Source: Bradyrhizobium sp. AT1
Lineage (GTDB): Bacteria; Pseudomonadota; Alphaproteobacteria; Rhizobiales; Xanthobacteraceae
Length of the DNA: 64,000 bases
Direction: 5' to 3'
Assembly: GCF_001590795.1 (NCBI RefSeq)
Contig: NZ_JXDL01000001.1
Span: 6,967,710 to 7,031,709, forward strand
Of the stretch, positions 25,623 to 34,419 are shown in pieces (within the stretch, counting starts at the first letter, position 1; each line of letters begins with the position of its first letter). A model generated the notes under the pieces. It was not told the DNA's origin. It saw only the letters and a program-made list of their open reading frames with translations, and ran no database searches. Position numbers and translations under genes: made by a program.

Positions 25623-26258
25623 GTGAAGCGCATCTTGATTGCGGATGATCATGAGGTCGTGCGTTCAGGGCTGCGCGCGATCATCGATACACGCTCCGAC
25701 TGGATCGTTGTCGGCGAGGCAACGAATGGCGAGCAGGCCGTCGCCTTGGCTTTGGAAACCAAACCGGACATCGTGGTCGTCGATTATTCGATGCCCCTCA
25801 TGAACGGGTTGGAGGTCAGTCGCCGATTGAAGTCGCTGCGCTTGCGCACTGAGGTTCTGATTCTGACGATGCATGAGAACGAAGAGCTGCTGACCGAAGC
25901 CATCCTGGCGGGTGTCCGTGGCTTCTTGTTCAAGTCGGATGCAAGGAAACATCTGCTGTCTGCCGTGGAAGCGCTGCTCGACCGCAGGCCGTATTTCACC
26001 AGCGTTTTGCTGGAGAAGCTGCTCCACGACTACCAGCTCAACAAGCTGAATAAGTCGGACATGCTGCTCACCTCGCGCGAGCAGAGCGTGGTCCAATTGA
26101 TAGCGGAAGGACATACCAACCGGTCCATAAGCGTCATTTTGCAGTTGAGCGTGAAGACCGTCGAGACCCATCGCGCCTCGGCGATGCGCAAGCTGGGGAT
26201 GTCGTCGACCGCCGAACTGGTCCGTTACGCCATCCGCAAGAAACTGGTGGCGCCCTGA
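25623..26258 (+). CDS. NarL/FixJ-type response regulator (second)
   Basis: 211 residues with a GTG start (MKRILIADDHEVV). Receiver features are D8-D9, D54 (VDYSMP) and K104. The LuxR-type DNA-binding domain is LTSREQSVVQLIAEGHTNRSISVILQLSVKTVETHRASAMRKL. It is highly similar to the preceding regulator, implying tandem duplication. One kinase with two regulators suggests either branched output or partner specificity. The 162-base gap from the first regulator may carry its own promoter. Confidence 0.93.
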   Translation: MKRILIADDHEVVRSGLRAIIDTRSDWIVVGEATNGEQAVALALETKPDIVVVDYSMPLMNGLEVSRRLKSLRLRTEVLILTMHENEELLTEAILAGVRGFLFKSDARKHLLSAVEALLDRRPYFTSVLLEKLLHDYQLNKLNKSDMLLTSREQSVVQLIAEGHTNRSISVILQLSVKTVETHRASAMRKLGMSSTAELVRYAIRKKLVAP

Positions 26259-26276
26259 GAGACTTCGCGGGCCTAA

Positions 26277-26577
26277 CTTGCAACACCAGATTCCGTCACA
26301 GGACGGGGGGAGAGCGACCTCAACGACGCGCTCCATCAAATCGCGCAGCTTGGCGGCTTCCTGTTCGCCCAGAATGCAGATGGCTACATGGTCGCCGACA
26401 TCGATTGGGAATCCCATCACGGGCACTACCGGGTGCGCATCGATGGCGAATGGGTGATGGTGCCTGACGGCGCCGTGGTCACACAGCCGGACAAGACCGG
26501 GGCGCACCGTGGTCTGGAAATACTATATCGACAGCCACCCCCGGGCTCGCTGGTTCATGCGGAAGACCATGATCTGA
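26277..26577 (+). pseudogene. Decayed small protein gene (frameshift, no start)
   Basis: One frame gives, after an in-frame stop at 26274, LNDALHQIAQLGGF..., then HYRVRIDGEWVMVPDGAVVTQ...DKTG. After one extra G in the GGGG run at 26499-26502, the next frame continues RTVVWKYYIDSH...RARWFMRKTMI and a stop at 26577. The spliced product resembles, from memory, the C-terminal part of small secreted Bradyrhizobium proteins with a VRIDGEW-VPDxAV-GRTxVW-RCFMPGS pattern. No signal peptide or good start codon is present, so the 5' part is lost. A sequencing error at the G-run could explain the frameshift but not the missing N-terminus. Confidence 0.55.
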
Positions 26578-27014
26578 GATGCGGCCTCAGCGAGTGCGTG
26601 ACCATTCTCGCTCCGGCGCCCTGCGCCTGACGGACCTCAGGCGCATTGGTAGGTTCAGTAATAGAATTAATATATTCGAGTGCTCCGCGTCGTGCCGCTC
26701 GCACGCAGGATTCTCGCTGATGGCGCCTTTGTGCTGGGGAATAGCCGATCCCGAGGCGGAAGCGGCGTTTCTGACCGAACATAGCCCGGGTCAATAGATC
26801 GCATCTACGTGCTTGACTAGTTCTGAAAAAGAACTGTAGGTTCGAGAACGAGACGGCCGAGCTCAACGGCCGCAGGGCTCACCGCGCGCACTGGCCAACA
26901 CAATTTGGACAGCGAGGCGCGCAGTTCGCGCGGTACGTGGCCGAGCGGGCAGCCAGGTGACGCAACAAAACACAATGACGTGCCCGGATGGGTGCGCATC
27001 AGGGAGGACGAGCC
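26578..27014. other. Intergenic region carrying the promoter of the solute-binding protein gene
   Basis: No convincing gene in 437 bases. There is an AT-rich patch at 26655-26680. The promoter/operator at 26813-26841 is described separately. About 170 bases of transcribed leader lie between that promoter and the start at 27015. Confidence 0.5.
26813..26841 (+). promoter_or_regulatory. Promoter with 17-bp palindromic operator (site 1)
   Basis: TTGACT (-35) is followed by the 17-bp palindrome AGTTCT-GAAAA-AGAACT (26819-26835), which fills the spacer, then GTAGGTT in the -10 position. The same arrangement recurs at 30855-30883 and 34420-34448. It drives the solute-binding protein gene at 27015. 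Confidence 0.75.
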
Positions 27015-28214
27015 ATGTTGGCGAAATGGAAGAGCCTTGCGGTTCTGGCTATGCTTTTGAGCAGTCCGGCGCTTGCGGCTGACGAGCCCGGGGTGACCGC
27101 GACCGAGATCAAGATCGGCGGGGTATTCCCGTTCAGCGGGCCGGCCTCATCGATCGGTCTCGTCGGCAAGGGCCTCATCGCCTACATTCAATCGATAAAT
27201 GACCGCGGCGGAATCAACGGTCGCAAGATCAACTATATCGCCTATGACGACGCCTACAGTCCTCCGAAGGCGGTGGAGCACGTCCGCAAGCTCGTCGAGA
27301 GCGATGAAGTGGCCTTTATGTTCGGCCAGCTCGGCACGCCCGGTCTTTCCGCGACGGCAAAATACCTGCGGGCGAAAGGCGTGCCCAGCATCGCCATCAT
27401 CAGCGGCTCGTCCAAATTCACCGACGTCGCCAGTTACCCGCTGACCACGACGGGCCTCGTCAGCTACGACACCGAAGGAAAGATCTACGCCAAATATCTC
27501 ACCAAGACGCTGCCGAACGCCAAATACGCGATCCTCTATCAGAACGACGATCTCGGCAAAGATTACGTCAATGCCTTCAAGGCCTTCCTCGGCAAGGACT
27601 ACGATCGCAGGGTCGTCAGCGCGTCCTATGAGGTCACGGAGCCGACTGTCGATTCGCAGATCACAACCCTGAAGAGCTCGGGCGCCGAGGCCCTGATGAT
27701 CGCGGGAACGCCGAAATTCGCTGCACAAGCGATCCGGCAAGCTTCTGTGATCGGCTGGAAAGCGACCGTGATCATCAACTTCCCGTCCGGTTCGGTCGGC
27801 GGCACGCTCGCGCCGGCTGGTCTCGACAAATCGGTCGGCGTGATCGTCGGGACGATCAACAAGGACGTCGTGGATCCGACCTGGAAGGACGATCCGGCCA
27901 TGCAGGCTTATCGGGCGTTTCTCGACAAGTACCTGGCCGGCGTCGATATCACCAACGGCAGCTACCTCACCGGCTATCAGCAGGGCGTCCTGCTCGAGCA
28001 GATCCTGAAGCAATGCGGCAATGATCTGTCCCGCAAGAACGTGCTGGCCCAGGCCAAGAACCTCAAGGATTTCGTCGTCCCGACCGCGCTGCCCGGGATC
28101 AAGGTGAACACCAGCGAGTCCGAGAACATGATCTGGACGCAGATGCGGCTGCAGCGGTGGACCGGATCGACCTGGGAAGCCTTCAGCGAGGTGCTGGACG
28201 CCAGGTCCGAATGA
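27015..28214 (+). CDS. Branched-chain amino acid-type ABC transporter substrate-binding protein
   Basis: 399 residues with a Sec signal peptide (LAVLAMLLSSPALAA) and the type I periplasmic-binding fold of the LivJ/HAAT family: VTATEIKIGGVFPFSGPAS, INDRGGINGRKINYIAYDDAYSPPKAVE, LYQNDDLGKDYV. In alphaproteobacteria such proteins often bind aromatic or other carboxylates and not leucine. No permease or ATPase genes are linked, so it must use components encoded elsewhere. AGGGAGGACG precedes ATG 27015. Its promoter carries the shared palindrome, making it the probable uptake step of the catabolic cluster. Confidence 0.9.
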   Translation: MLAKWKSLAVLAMLLSSPALAADEPGVTATEIKIGGVFPFSGPASSIGLVGKGLIAYIQSINDRGGINGRKINYIAYDDAYSPPKAVEHVRKLVESDEVAFMFGQLGTPGLSATAKYLRAKGVPSIAIISGSSKFTDVASYPLTTTGLVSYDTEGKIYAKYLTKTLPNAKYAILYQNDDLGKDYVNAFKAFLGKDYDRRVVSASYEVTEPTVDSQITTLKSSGAEALMIAGTPKFAAQAIRQASVIGWKATVIINFPSGSVGGTLAPAGLDKSVGVIVGTINKDVVDPTWKDDPAMQAYRAFLDKYLAGVDITNGSYLTGYQQGVLLEQILKQCGNDLSRKNVLAQAKNLKDFVVPTALPGIKVNTSESENMIWTQMRLQRWTGSTWEAFSEVLDARSE

Positions 28215-28347
28215 ATTCGCAACGGCCGGAGTAGCAGACGCGGCGTGAGCCGCGTCCGAGCCTGCTCTGCGCCGGCAAGCCGCCGGTGTGCACGACAGGA
28301 ACGTACCGCGTGGGGCCGCCTTTCAGCAATTCGGGAGATCATTTTCG

Positions 28348-30150
28348 ATGTCGACGACGGCACTGACGTTTGCACCACGTGAGGTTTCCATCGAGCGTCG
28401 AGCGGATGGCACACTTATCTTGAGTTCGCCGCTCGAGTGGAAGCCGTGCGATTGGCGCATCACTGATTTTCTTCCACATTGGGCTGAAGCCGTTCCGGAT
28501 AGGGTTTTCCTGGCGCAGCGCAATGCGGAAGGCGGATGGGACGAGATGACTTATGGTGAGACATGGTCGCAGGTCCGGGCGGTCGGTCAAAGCCTGATCG
28601 ACATGGGCGCAAAGCCAGCCGACAAGCTTGCGGTCCTGTCCGGAAACTCCATCGAAAACGCGGTGATCTCGTTTGCGGCGATGTCGATCGGGGTCGTTCT
28701 GGCGCCGATATCACCGAACTACACGCTGATGCCCGGGGGACTTGCACGCCTCAAGGACATCGCGGAAGTGCTGCGCCCGAGTTTCGTGTTCGTTCAGAGT
28801 GGCCGGGACTTTTCCGCTGGCCGCGCCATTCCCGAATTGGCAGCCGCGACCTGGATCAGCGTCGATGGTGCGCCGGAGACGGTGCCTTTCCGTACCCTGA
28901 CGGGCAGAACCGGGAGCGACGGATTCGAACGCGCATCGCGTGAGGTCAATTGCGACGCGGTCGCGAAGATCCTCTTCACGTCCGGTTCGACCGGCTTTCC
29001 CAAGGGAGTGCTCAACACCCATCGGATGATGGCGAGCTCCCTGCAAATGGGGAGTCTGCTCGTGTCACCTCCGGCTGCGCCGGTGCAGGTTGAATGGCTG
29101 CCCTGGCATCACACGATGGGCAGCAACGTCATCCTTCACGGCATCCTCAAGAATGGCGGAACTCTCTACATCGACGATGGCCGGCCGCTGCCCCAGCTGT
29201 TTCACAAGACGGTCGCGAATCTCAAGGAGGTCTCGCCGACCGCCATGTTCAACGTTCCCGCCGGCTACAATCTCCTCTGTGACGCGGTCGAGAAAGATCC
29301 CGATCTGGGGGCCAGCGTGTTCAAGCGGATGGACCGATTGAGCTATGCCGGCGCGGCAATTTCGCAGGGCACGCTGGAAAAACTCTATCGATTGACATTC
29401 GCAGTCACCGGCCGGCGAATTCCCGTCATGTCGGGCTATGGCACGACCGAAACGGCGCCGACAATCGCCTCGACGCATTGGGCGACCGACCAGCCCGGAG
29501 AGATCGGTCTTCCCGCGCCAGGGTTGCAACTCAAGCTCATCCCGGTGACCGATACCTACGAGGCCAGGGTCAAGGGACCGAACGTCACGCCCGGCTATCT
29601 CGGAAGGCCGGATTTGACGGAAAAGGCCTTCGATGAGGAAGGGTTCTATCGCATCGGCGACACTGTCTCGTTTTTGAGCCCGGAGAAGCCGGAGCTTGGG
29701 CTGCGGTTTACGGGCAGAATTTCCGAGAACTTCAAGCTTGCAAACGGCACCTGGGTCTCGATTGGTAACATGCGCGCGGCAATCCTGGCCGCGACCCGTG
29801 GCGTCTTGCTCGACATCGTCGTTGCCGGCGAAAACCGCGAGGCATGTGCGCTGCTCTGCTGGTTGAATCCGACCGAGGCGTCGCGAATCTCGAACGGCCA
29901 AGCCGCAGATTTGACCTGCGATCCTCTCGTCATTCAGTTCCTGAAGGATCGTTTTCAGGCCTACAACGAGACCGTCGGAACCAGTGAAAGAATCTGTTCC
30001 TTCTCGCTGCTGAAGGATCCGCCATCAATGGCTGCGGGAGAAATCACCGACAAGGCCTACGTCAATCAGCGCGCGGTGCTGAAAGCTCGTTCCGAACAGG
30101 TCGAGCGGCTCTACGCCCGTGAGCCGGACCGCGATGTGGTCCTGGTGTAA
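28348..30150 (+). CDS. Acyl-CoA synthetase, feruloyl-CoA-synthase-like (AMP-binding)
   Basis: 600 residues. The AMP-binding P-loop motif is ILFTSGSTGFPKGVLNTH, with SGYGTTETAPTIAS (A5-type motif) and EEGFYRIGDTVSF. The C-terminal domain is reduced and carries RFTGRISENFKLANGTWVSIG in place of the usual GRxxDxIKxxG, typical of the feruloyl-CoA synthase group. It should activate an aromatic or other bulky carboxylic acid to its CoA thioester with ATP, the entry step for the cluster. It follows the binding-protein gene by 133 bases without a visible separate operator. It ends convergent to the HxlR gene. Confidence 0.88.
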   Translation: MSTTALTFAPREVSIERRADGTLILSSPLEWKPCDWRITDFLPHWAEAVPDRVFLAQRNAEGGWDEMTYGETWSQVRAVGQSLIDMGAKPADKLAVLSGNSIENAVISFAAMSIGVVLAPISPNYTLMPGGLARLKDIAEVLRPSFVFVQSGRDFSAGRAIPELAAATWISVDGAPETVPFRTLTGRTGSDGFERASREVNCDAVAKILFTSGSTGFPKGVLNTHRMMASSLQMGSLLVSPPAAPVQVEWLPWHHTMGSNVILHGILKNGGTLYIDDGRPLPQLFHKTVANLKEVSPTAMFNVPAGYNLLCDAVEKDPDLGASVFKRMDRLSYAGAAISQGTLEKLYRLTFAVTGRRIPVMSGYGTTETAPTIASTHWATDQPGEIGLPAPGLQLKLIPVTDTYEARVKGPNVTPGYLGRPDLTEKAFDEEGFYRIGDTVSFLSPEKPELGLRFTGRISENFKLANGTWVSIGNMRAAILAATRGVLLDIVVAGENREACALLCWLNPTEASRISNGQAADLTCDPLVIQFLKDRFQAYNETVGTSERICSFSLLKDPPSMAAGEITDKAYVNQRAVLKARSEQVERLYAREPDRDVVLV

Positions 30151-30171
30151 GCGCAAATTCAGCGTTGCGGC

Positions 30172-30186
30172 AGCACGGCGCGTGCT
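30172..30186. terminator. Convergent hairpin between acyl-CoA synthetase and HxlR genes
   Basis: AGCACG-GCG-CGTGCT, a perfect 6-bp stem with a 3-base loop in the 42-base gap. No T-run, so only a moderate terminator call. Confidence 0.4.
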
Positions 30187-30192
30187 ATCGTC

Positions 30193-30717
30193 TCAAGCGG
30201 CGCGTGAGCGCGTCTTGGTCTTGCGGGTCTCCGATGCCGCGGCCGGCGCGCTTTTCTCCGGGAGACTGCGGGCGCCCGGCCCCGGGTGGGTATGAACCTC
30301 CTTGGCCGACAGTGGCTCGCCGCATTCGGAGCACACCATGACCGGATCGAAGTCCTTTCCGCATTTGCGGTGCTGGTGCAACAAGGGCCGGCCGCGCTCG
30401 TCAACCATGTGGGTGTCACCCCAATGCACGATCGCCATCATGATCGGATAGAGGTCGAGGCCCTTCTGGGTCAGGATGTATTCGTGGCGCTTGGGCGATT
30501 CCTGGTAGGGAATGCGGCGCAGGATGCCCTGCCGGACCAGCTTCTTCAGCCGTTCGGCGAGCAAGTGTCGCGTGATTCCGAGCGCCGACTGAAACCCCTC
30601 GAAGCGGCGCGTGCGCAGGAAGCATTCACGCAGGATCAGAAGCGTCCAGCGGTCGCCGATCACGCCGATGGTTCGCGCCATCGAGCACGGCTCTTCCTCG
30701 AGTTCTTTCCACTTCAT
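30193..30717 (-). CDS. HxlR-family winged-helix regulator
   Basis: 174 residues. HxlR signature: the conserved N-terminal Cys (EEPCSMARTIGVIGDRWTLLILREC), then FEGFQSALGITRHLLAERLKKL (recognition helix region) and the wing RIPYQESPKRHEYILTQKG. Beyond the usual 110 residues is a C-terminal extension with HRKCGKDF and MVCSECGEPLSAKEVHTH (possible zinc ribbon) and a basic tail. GGAG precedes ATG 30717. HxlR proteins respond to electrophiles, aldehydes or pathway ligands and usually repress neighbouring genes. It is the only regulator inside the 27-41 kb cluster, hence the best candidate for the shared palindrome. Confidence 0.88.
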   Translation of the reverse strand: MKWKELEEEPCSMARTIGVIGDRWTLLILRECFLRTRRFEGFQSALGITRHLLAERLKKLVRQGILRRIPYQESPKRHEYILTQKGLDLYPIMMAIVHWGDTHMVDERGRPLLHQHRKCGKDFDPVMVCSECGEPLSAKEVHTHPGPGARSLPEKSAPAAASETRKTKTRSRAA

Positions 30718-30784
30718 CCATACACTCCAGTCGGGCCGGCAAAACCTTTTCCGAATCTTCACGGAGGCCGGTGCGGTCCCTTGC

Positions 30785-30813
30785 ATTCTAGATAGGTACT
30801 AAATTCCAAACAA
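30785..30813 (-). promoter_or_regulatory. Probable hxlR promoter with degenerate operator
   Basis: On the minus strand TTGTTT (30813-30808), a 17-base spacer and TAGAAT (30790-30785) form a good sigma-70-type promoter 68 bases before the HxlR start. The overlapping GTTTGG-AATTT-AGTACC (30811-30795) resembles the cluster palindrome with several mismatches, consistent with autoregulation. Confidence 0.5.
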
Positions 30814-30854
30814 TCCCCCTCCGGGTAGAGCAAACCAGCGAGGTTCGGGTAGAT

Positions 30855-30883
30855 TTGACAGTTCTATTTTAGAACTGTAGGTT
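30855..30883 (+). promoter_or_regulatory. Promoter with 17-bp palindromic operator (site 2)
   Basis: TTGACA (30855-30860), a 17-base spacer and TAGGTT (30878-30883). The palindrome AGTTCT-ATTTT-AGAACT (30860-30876) sits in the spacer, and its arms extend to ACAGTTCTA/TAGAACTGT, perfect over 9 bp. It is 64 bases before the isomerase-like gene. Confidence 0.8.
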
Positions 30884-30946
30884 GGAGGAACTGAAGCTGG
30901 CGATCGGATCGCCAGGGCCCGCCATGCGATCTCCGGAGAAGCCGCG

Positions 30947-31579
30947 ATGACCTTGAAGGTTGAATTCCAGTTCGATTTCGGTAGCCCGAACGCCTATCTG
31001 GCGGAGGTGGCCATTCCCGGCATTGAGCAGCGGACCGGCGTGAAATTCGCGTACGTCCCCGTTTTGCTCGGCGGAATCTACAAGGCGACCGGCAACATGT
31101 CGCCGTTCGACTCGCTTCGCGGGATCAAGAACAAGCCGGAATATCAGGCGCTCGAGACCCAGCGGTTCATCCGACGCCACAACATCACGAAATTTCGCCA
31201 GAATCCTTTCTTCCCGGTCAACACGCTGATGCTGATGCGCGGCGCTGTCGCCGCCCAGTTCGAGGGCGTGTTCGAGCCGTATTTTCGCGCCGCCTATCAT
31301 CACATGTGGGAGGAGCCGAAGAAAATGGACGACCTCGAGATATTCCGCAGCGCGTTCGTCTCCTCGGGCCTCGATATCGATCGGCTGATGGCGCGTGCAC
31401 AACAGGATGACGTCAAGAAACGGTTGATCGATCTGACCAATGACGCCGTCAGCCGGGGAGCATTTGGCTCCCCGACCTTCTTCGTTGGCAAGGAAATGTT
31501 CTTCGGCAAGGATCAGCTCCGCGACGTCGAGGAGTCCATCGTCGAGCAGACCAGACAGCCTGTTTCCAAGTCGGCCTGA
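30947..31579 (+). CDS. 2-hydroxychromene-2-carboxylate isomerase-like (DsbA/GST-kappa family)
   Basis: 210 residues with a thioredoxin-like DSBA fold. Family motifs are FDFGSPNAYLA with the active-site Ser (S13) that binds glutathione, FPVNTLMLMRG, and the C-terminal GSPTFFVGKEMFFGKDQL. The named enzyme isomerises HCCA to trans-o-hydroxybenzylidenepyruvate in naphthalene-type pathways using GSH, but many homologues act in other pathways, so the substrate is open. It begins the operon that continues with the CoA-transferase and has the strongest palindromic operator. Confidence 0.87.
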   Translation: MTLKVEFQFDFGSPNAYLAEVAIPGIEQRTGVKFAYVPVLLGGIYKATGNMSPFDSLRGIKNKPEYQALETQRFIRRHNITKFRQNPFFPVNTLMLMRGAVAAQFEGVFEPYFRAAYHHMWEEPKKMDDLEIFRSAFVSSGLDIDRLMARAQQDDVKKRLIDLTNDAVSRGAFGSPTFFVGKEMFFGKDQLRDVEESIVEQTRQPVSKSA

Positions 31580-31655
31580 CGACGCCGACCGTTCGGGCGG
31601 AATGGCGAAAGCCACCCGCGGACCCAAACAAACAACAAGTCAGGGAGAATGCCCC

Positions 31656-32855
31656 ATGCCCGGCCCACTTCACGGCGTTCGCGTGCTCGATTTGACCGGC
31701 GTGGTGTCGGGTCCGTTCGCGACGATGTTTCTGGCGGATCAGGGGGCCGACGTCCTGAAGATCGAGCCGATCGGCGGTGACATCACGCGCCGCAGCCGCG
31801 CCACCATCGACAAGGAGGGCGAGTTCTCCGCGCTGTTCATCTCCTCGAACCGCGGCAAGCGTTCGCTGTCGATCGACGTCAAGAGCGCGTCGGGACGCGA
31901 AGTGCTTGCTCGGCTGGTCGCGCGGGCCGATGTCCTCGTGCAGAATTTCCGGCCCGGGACCATGGAACGTCTCGGTCTCGGCGTTCAGGAACTGCGCCAG
32001 CGCCATCCGCGCCTGATCTACGTCTCCATCAGCGGGGTCGGCGATACCGGTCCGTATGTCAAGAAGCGCGTCTACGATCCCATCGTTCAGGGATTGTCGG
32101 GCTTCGCCGACATCCAGTCGCAGCCGGTGACGAACCGGCCGCAGATGATCCGCACCATCGTCTGTGACAAGACCACCGCCGTGTTCACCGCGCAGGCGGT
32201 GGCGGCGGCGCTCTATGCGCGTGAGAAGACGGGGCAGGGCGACCACATCCAGGTCGCGATGCTGGATGCGATGATCTCCTATCTCTGGCCGGAAGGCATG
32301 ATGCAGTACACCGTGGTCGGTGCCGAGGCGGCTGCGGCCGATCCCAATGATCGGCCGGACCTGGTGTTCAAGACCAGCGACGGCTACATCACCGCAGGCA
32401 CGATTTCCGATTCCGAGTGGCAGGGTTTCTGCCGTGCCTGTGGCGATCCCGAGCTCGCCAACGATGCTCGCTTTGCAACGCCGGCGGCCCGTTCCGTCAA
32501 TGCCACCGCGCGGATCAACAAGATGGCGGAATATATCAGCCAGCATACGACGGCCGAGTGGCTGGAACGCCTGGATGCCGCGGACGTGCCCTGCGCGCCG
32601 ATCCTGCGTCGGAGCGAGATCATTCACAACGAACAGGTCGTCGCGCGCGGCATCATTGCTGAATTCGATCAGCCGAAGGTCGGCCGGGTGCGGCAGCCGA
32701 AGCCGGCGGCCCGCTTCGAGGTCAACCAGGCCGCGATCGGCGGGCCGGCGCCCCGCGTCGGCGAGCACTCGCGCGAGGTGCTGCGCGATCTCGGCTATGA
32801 CGACGGCGCCATCGACAAGATGATCGCCGAGCGCGCCCTGCGCGTGGCCGTGTAG
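31656..32855 (+). CDS. CaiB/BaiF (family III) CoA-transferase
   Basis: 399 residues. Family III CoA-transferases move CoA between carboxylic acids. Seen: LHGVRVLDLTGVVSGPFATMFLADQGADVLKIEP at the N-terminus, NRGKRSLSIDVKS, the presumed catalytic Asp in TIVCDKTTAVFTAQAVAAALYARE, GDHIQVAMLDAM, and APILRRSEI. AGGGAGA precedes ATG 31656. It follows the isomerase gene by 76 bases and probably shares its promoter. It could activate the cluster substrate by CoA exchange, an alternative to the ATP-dependent synthetase. It is convergent with the GST gene, 12 bases apart. Confidence 0.92.
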   Translation: MPGPLHGVRVLDLTGVVSGPFATMFLADQGADVLKIEPIGGDITRRSRATIDKEGEFSALFISSNRGKRSLSIDVKSASGREVLARLVARADVLVQNFRPGTMERLGLGVQELRQRHPRLIYVSISGVGDTGPYVKKRVYDPIVQGLSGFADIQSQPVTNRPQMIRTIVCDKTTAVFTAQAVAAALYAREKTGQGDHIQVAMLDAMISYLWPEGMMQYTVVGAEAAAADPNDRPDLVFKTSDGYITAGTISDSEWQGFCRACGDPELANDARFATPAARSVNATARINKMAEYISQHTTAEWLERLDAADVPCAPILRRSEIIHNEQVVARGIIAEFDQPKVGRVRQPKPAARFEVNQAAIGGPAPRVGEHSREVLRDLGYDDGAIDKMIAERALRVAV

Positions 32856-32867
32856 GGCGATCGGTTC

Positions 32868-33545
32868 TCAGGCTTTCGCCGGCGCACCGGCAGGCGGAGC
32901 TACCGGCGCATTTGCCGCGACCGCTCGCTGATAGGCCTCCCGCCGCTGGATACGTTCGCGATAGGGCAGCGCATTCTCGCAAATGCCGACGCCGTAAGCG
33001 ATGGCCCAGTCCAGGCACGTCGTCAGGAGGATGTCAGCGCTGCTGAAGCGCTCGCCCATGAGAAACGGCCGGCCGTCAGCCAGGGCGACTTCGACATGGC
33101 GCAACTGCCCGCGGAAATATTCCGCAGCCTGAGCGACGACCTCGGGCGCAACCCCATAGATGTGTCCCAGCGCGTCCGCCCGGTGTCGGCGCATGACGTA
33201 GAGGCTGGTCGAATCGAGCTCGGCCACGACGAAGAAGCACCATTCGAGCCACGCGGCGTAGTCGCGGGCGGCTTCCGGAATCAGCGAGCGGTCGGGCGTG
33301 GAATACATGCGCGATAGATAGGCGACGATTGCGGCGCTCTCACCGATGCTGAAGTCGCCATCCTGCAACAGCGGAATCTTCTGGCGGGGATTGAGCCTGG
33401 TATATTCAGCGGTCTTGGTCTCGCCGGTGCGTGGCCCGATCGGCTTGATCTTGTAGGAGAGGCCGAGTTCGTGCATCGCCCAGTGCGCACGGATGGTGCG
33501 GCTCGTGCCGGCGCCCCACAGCGTGAGATCGGGTGTCGCGCTCAT
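32868..33545 (-). CDS. Glutathione S-transferase family protein
   Basis: 225 residues. The N-terminal thioredoxin-fold domain has TLWGAGTSRTIRAHW (catalytic Ser/Thr region), LNPRQKIPLLQDGDFSIGESAAIVAYLS (cis-Pro and the GSH-binding E-S pair). The C-terminal helical domain contains FSSADILLTTCLDW. It may conjugate or isomerise a pathway intermediate with glutathione, which fits the GSH-dependent isomerase-like protein nearby. ATG 33545 overlaps the SDR stop by one base (TGATG), so both are translated from the operon starting at 34294. Confidence 0.9.
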   Translation of the reverse strand: MSATPDLTLWGAGTSRTIRAHWAMHELGLSYKIKPIGPRTGETKTAEYTRLNPRQKIPLLQDGDFSIGESAAIVAYLSRMYSTPDRSLIPEAARDYAAWLEWCFFVVAELDSTSLYVMRRHRADALGHIYGVAPEVVAQAAEYFRGQLRHVEVALADGRPFLMGERFSSADILLTTCLDWAIAYGVGICENALPYRERIQRREAYQRAVAANAPVAPPAGAPAKA

Positions 33546-34294
33546 CACCATTTCTCCACCGACGGACGAAGGTCGAGTTCGTGGGTCCAGCCGTCGCGAC
33601 TCTGCTGGTGCGTGAACCAATAGGCGTCCGCGATGGAGGAGGTTTTCGTCAGGCTGTCCGGCGGGATCTCGCTTGCCTCGATCCCTTTTGCGGCTTTCAT
33701 GCGCTGGTGGATGGCCTCGCTATCGACGCCGGCGTCGATGATGAGATGGACGACATGGATATTCTTCGGTCCGAGCTCGCGTGCCATGGCCTGGGCCACC
33801 GCGCGAAGTCCGAATTTTGCCGAGGAAAACGCGGCAAACCCCTGACCGCCGCGAACACTGGCCGTCGCGCCCGTAAAGAAGATCGTGCCGTGCCCGCGCG
33901 GCAGCATGACGCGCGCGGCTTCGCGGCCGACGAGGAATCCAGCGTAGCAGGCCAGCTCCCAGGCCTTGAAGAACAGCTTTTCCGTGGTGTCCAGGAGTGG
34001 CTTGTTGACGTTCGAGCCGGCATTGAAAAGGCAGACCTCGATCGGTCCGATATTGCCTTCGATATCGGAAAAGAGCTTTTGGACCTCGCCCTCCTGGCGC
34101 GCATCGACGCTGAAGGCGTGAATGCTATGTCCGGCGGCGGTCAGCTCATCCACTAGTCCTTGCGACTTGGCGGCGTCGCGCCGGCAGATGCAAACCGTGT
34201 AGCCACCCTTCGCAAAGCGCCGCGCGACGGCAGCGCCGATCGCATCGCCAGCGCCCACCAGGACCGCCACCCTGCGGTTCTCGACCATGGCCAT
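33545..34294 (-). CDS. Atypical SDR, Phe in place of the catalytic Tyr
   Basis: 249 residues with a Rossmann start, VAVLVGAGDAIGAAVARRF, which departs from the classical TGxxxGxG, and FNAG replacing NNAG. The catalytic segment is TGATASVRGG...GFAAFSSAKFGL: S146 and K160 are kept, but the Tyr four residues before the Lys is F156. This agrees with SDR_c10-type proteins, known to lack the Tyr. The enzyme may act as a non-redox isomerase, a hydratase or a binding protein. It is paralogous to the SDR at 34637-35374, transcribed divergently from it, and has a palindrome (34307-34323) just upstream. Confidence 0.88.
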   Translation of the reverse strand: MAMVENRRVAVLVGAGDAIGAAVARRFAKGGYTVCICRRDAAKSQGLVDELTAAGHSIHAFSVDARQEGEVQKLFSDIEGNIGPIEVCLFNAGSNVNKPLLDTTEKLFFKAWELACYAGFLVGREAARVMLPRGHGTIFFTGATASVRGGQGFAAFSSAKFGLRAVAQAMARELGPKNIHVVHLIIDAGVDSEAIHQRMKAAKGIEASEIPPDSLTKTSSIADAYWFTHQQSRDGWTHELDLRPSVEKW

Positions 34295-34306
34295 TTCCTT
34301 CCTTCA

Positions 34307-34323
34307 GGTTCTTATTTGGAACG
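34307..34323 (-). promoter_or_regulatory. 17-bp palindromic operator (site 4, leftward SDR)
   Basis: Minus-strand CGTTCC-AAATA-AGAACC matches the AGTTCT-N5-AGAACT consensus with the same 6-5-6 geometry. It ends 13 bases before the SDR start at 34294. No clear -35/-10 pair surrounds it on this strand, so it may act as a downstream block. Confidence 0.6.
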
Positions 34324-34419
34324 TATTGGTAATTGCTCCCGATGACCTTGTAAAGGACGCTCGGAATGGCAGGCATTCTGCCGGATCAACGACCGAGCGC
34401 GGGGACGAAAAATTAGCAA

